Assembly: GCA_903896585.1 (NCBI GenBank)
Contig: CAITYI010000108.1
Span: 1 to 17,152, forward strand
Source of the DNA: an uncultured bacterium
GTDB taxonomy: Bacteria > Actinomycetota > Actinomycetes > S36-B12
Length of the DNA stretch: 17,152 nucleotides
Reading direction: 5' to 3'
The stretch's first letter is position 1. Every line of letters starts with the position of its first letter. Of this stretch, positions 15,549 through 17,152 are shown piece by piece. The position numbers and the translations under genes were made by a program. Under the pieces are notes generated by a model that was not told where the DNA came from, did no database searches, and worked only from the letters and a program-made list of their open reading frames with translations.

Positions 15549-16583
15549 ATGATTCGTCGAATGGGTAGTTACTCCCCCTCGGGTGAATTTGATGCGATTA
15601 CCGCTGAAGATTTGTCAATTCCCGAGGAATCCGACCTTACCGGTGTGTCAGCCAGGGGCATGTTGGAGACGCTTATCAGTGATGTTAAAACTCAACCAGG
15701 TTCATTTGTGTGGGTAGGCCTGGTCGACCCCACCCAACCTGAACTTGACCTCGTGGCGGAACTCTTTTCCCTTGAACCACTAGAGATTGAAGATGCAGGT
15801 AATACCGCTCAACGCCCTAAACTCGACCTCAACGAATTCCAGTCATTTGCACTTCTCAAAACCCTGTCCTATGACGTGGATTCCAGGGAAACTGGAGTCG
15901 GGCAAACATCTGTTTTTGTTGGAAAAGATTATGCAATAACCGTGCGCTTCGGATCACAGGGAGACCTCACATCCGTTCGACATCGCATGGCTGCCAGCGA
16001 GAGGCTGCGCACACACGGACCCATGGCTGTGCTGTATGCCGTCCTCGATATCACGGTGGATAGTTACCTCGCTGTCTCCGAGGAAATCCACGATGACATG
16101 CGCGAGATCGAACAGACGGTCTTTTCCATGCAACCTGCAGCCAATGTCACGAAATCGATTTATGAACTCAAGAGAGAAAATATTGCAGTGGGCCGCGCCG
16201 TTTCACCGCTCACTATTTCGGCTCAACGGTTTGTGTCCAATACTGAACAAGGCGTCCCAGAAGAACTGGAACCATTTTTCGCTGATGTGGGTGAACATAT
16301 CTTGCGCGTTCACGAAACGGTCGACACAATAGACAATTCTTTACTCACAATGCTCATGGCTTCGACCGCGTTGCTCGATCTAAAGCAAAATTCAGACATG
16401 CGGAAGATTTCGGCTTGGGTGGCTATTGCAGCGGTGCCAACCATGACCGCTGGTATCTATGGAATGAACTTTGACAACATGCCTGAGTTGCATTGGGAAT
16501 ACGGATATCCAGTTGTGCTGGGAATCATGTTGACTGCTTGTTTGCTTCTATATCGGGCATTCAAAAAAAGTGGTTGGCTCTAA
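15549..16583 (+). CDS. corA: CorA-family magnesium/cobalt transporter
   Basis: Encodes 344 residues of the CorA divalent-cation channel in the cytoplasmic membrane. A large N-terminal cytoplasmic domain (FVWVGLVDP, EDAGNTAQRPKLD, VFVGKDYAITVRFG) and a long helix (about 170-280) lead to DMRKISAWVAIAAVPTMTAGIYGMNF, which holds the first membrane segment and the GMN selectivity motif at 305-307. MPEL follows in the short outer loop, then a second membrane segment (about 320-337) and a basic end. I chose ATG at 15549, 11 bases after GAGGG; ATG at 15504 adds 15 residues but has no ribosome binding site, and 15561 is possible. Diverges from the phosphatase gene; the stop overlaps that of uppP by four bases. 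Confidence 0.93.
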   Translation: MIRRMGSYSPSGEFDAITAEDLSIPEESDLTGVSARGMLETLISDVKTQPGSFVWVGLVDPTQPELDLVAELFSLEPLEIEDAGNTAQRPKLDLNEFQSFALLKTLSYDVDSRETGVGQTSVFVGKDYAITVRFGSQGDLTSVRHRMAASERLRTHGPMAVLYAVLDITVDSYLAVSEEIHDDMREIEQTVFSMQPAANVTKSIYELKRENIAVGRAVSPLTISAQRFVSNTEQGVPEELEPFFADVGEHILRVHETVDTIDNSLLTMLMASTALLDLKQNSDMRKISAWVAIAAVPTMTAGIYGMNFDNMPELHWEYGYPVVLGIMLTACLLLYRAFKKSGWL

Positions 16584-17152
16584 CCCACAAGCACGCCCAT
16601 GCTGAGAAGCACCAAAACCAAGGAACCAACAGCCACCCGGTAGATCACAAAAGGTGTGTAAGTGCGCGTTGTTAGCCACCTGAGTAACCATGCGATAACT
16701 GCCAGTCCGACAAAAAATGCAATGATCGTTGCGACAATTGTCGGACCCCAAGAAACATAGGAATCATCGCCAATCTTGGTGGCTTCATAGATGCCCGAAC
16801 CGAGAACGGCCGGGATAGCGAGCAAGAAAGCGTAGCGTGTCGCGGCTACTCGATCATAGCCAAGGACCAGTCCGGTTGTGATTGTGGCGCCGGATCTCGA
16901 AACTCCAGGAATTAATGCAAGCGCCTGTCCAAACCCAAACAACAATCCATCGCGCGCATTCAATTGATCGAAGTTCTTTACTTTCCGACCAAAGCGATCG
17001 GCTAGTCCCAGAAATACTCCAAACACAATTAGCATAACTCCGACGAGCCACAAATTGCGGGCGGAAGTCTCAATCTGCTGTGAAAAAGTAAATCCGATGG
17101 CGGCAATCGGAATAGATCCGATGATCACGTACCAGCCCATCCGGGCATCAAG
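16580..17152 (-). CDS. uppP: Undecaprenyl-diphosphatase UppP/BacA, C-terminal part (runs off right edge)
   Basis: The last 190 residues of an integral membrane enzyme that recycles undecaprenyl diphosphate for peptidoglycan synthesis; loss or gain affects bacitracin sensitivity. The frame is open to base 17152 and reads LDARMGWYVIIGSIPIAAIG, so the methionine at 17138-17140 is internal, not the start. PGVSRSGATIT is the second active-site motif, followed by RYAFLLAIPAVLGSGIYE. At least four further hydrophobic segments are visible. About 85-90 residues, including the first motif, should lie beyond the window. In M. tuberculosis uppP (Rv2136c) also neighbours the phosphatase gene; here corA lies between them. 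Confidence 0.94.
   Translation of the reverse strand, partial: LDARMGWYVIIGSIPIAAIGFTFSQQIETSARNLWLVGVMLIVFGVFLGLADRFGRKVKNFDQLNARDGLLFGFGQALALIPGVSRSGATITTGLVLGYDRVAATRYAFLLAIPAVLGSGIYEATKIGDDSYVSWGPTIVATIIAFFVGLAVIAWLLRWLTTRTYTPFVIYRVAVGSLVLVLLSMGVLVG

Overview
The window is a gene-dense stretch of actinobacterial chromosome. Three things show this: a complete Pup-proteasome locus, the mycothiol ligase MshC, and the actinobacteria-restricted families SCO1664, DUF3090 and MSMEG_4193-type phosphatase. Base composition looks close to half G+C by eye, low for the phylum. Genes are packed with 4-base overlaps and almost no spacers. That points to a streamlined, probably free-living aquatic actinobacterium; the Nanopelagicales/acI group is a guess, not a result. 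GTG starts are very common. As I recall its genome, the gene order closely follows Mycobacterium tuberculosis from Rv2097c (pafA) to Rv2136c (uppP), so most of the window is ancestral core rather than an accessory island.

Bases 1-6103, minus strand: trmI - arc(mpa) - dop - pup - prcB - prcA - pafA, reading right to left. This is the whole pupylation and degradation machine, with the pafA start just inside the left edge. Dop deamidates Pup (which ends GGQ), PafA ligates Pup to substrate lysines, and Arc unfolds pupylated proteins into the PrcA/PrcB 20S core. TrmI, a tRNA m1A58 methyltransferase, heads the run and carries an unusual C-terminal tail built on a 15-bp tandem repeat.

Bases 6141-9399: a RecB-like Fe-S nuclease (+), a HAD phosphatase (-), then an alpha/beta hydrolase overlapping a PAC2-family protein (both +).

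Bases 9396-12198: divergent pgi (-) and gnd (+), central carbon genes that are not part of the Mycobacterium neighbourhood, separated by the largest non-coding gap in the window (121 bp).

Bases 12195-15464, minus strand: phosphatase - DUF3090 - SCO1664 - mshC, apparently one operon ending in mycothiol synthesis. Bases 15549-17152: corA (+) and the 3' part of uppP (-), which leaves the window.

All four convergent gene pairs overlap at their 3' ends, three of them by exactly four bases, so no intergenic terminators fit there. I saw no rRNA, tRNA, CRISPR, insertion sequence or phage gene. I did not find a clearly new system. The points most worth a second look are the uncharacterised kinase-like/zinc-ribbon trio beside mshC, the PAC2 protein near the proteasome, the TrmI repeat tail and the overlap architecture.
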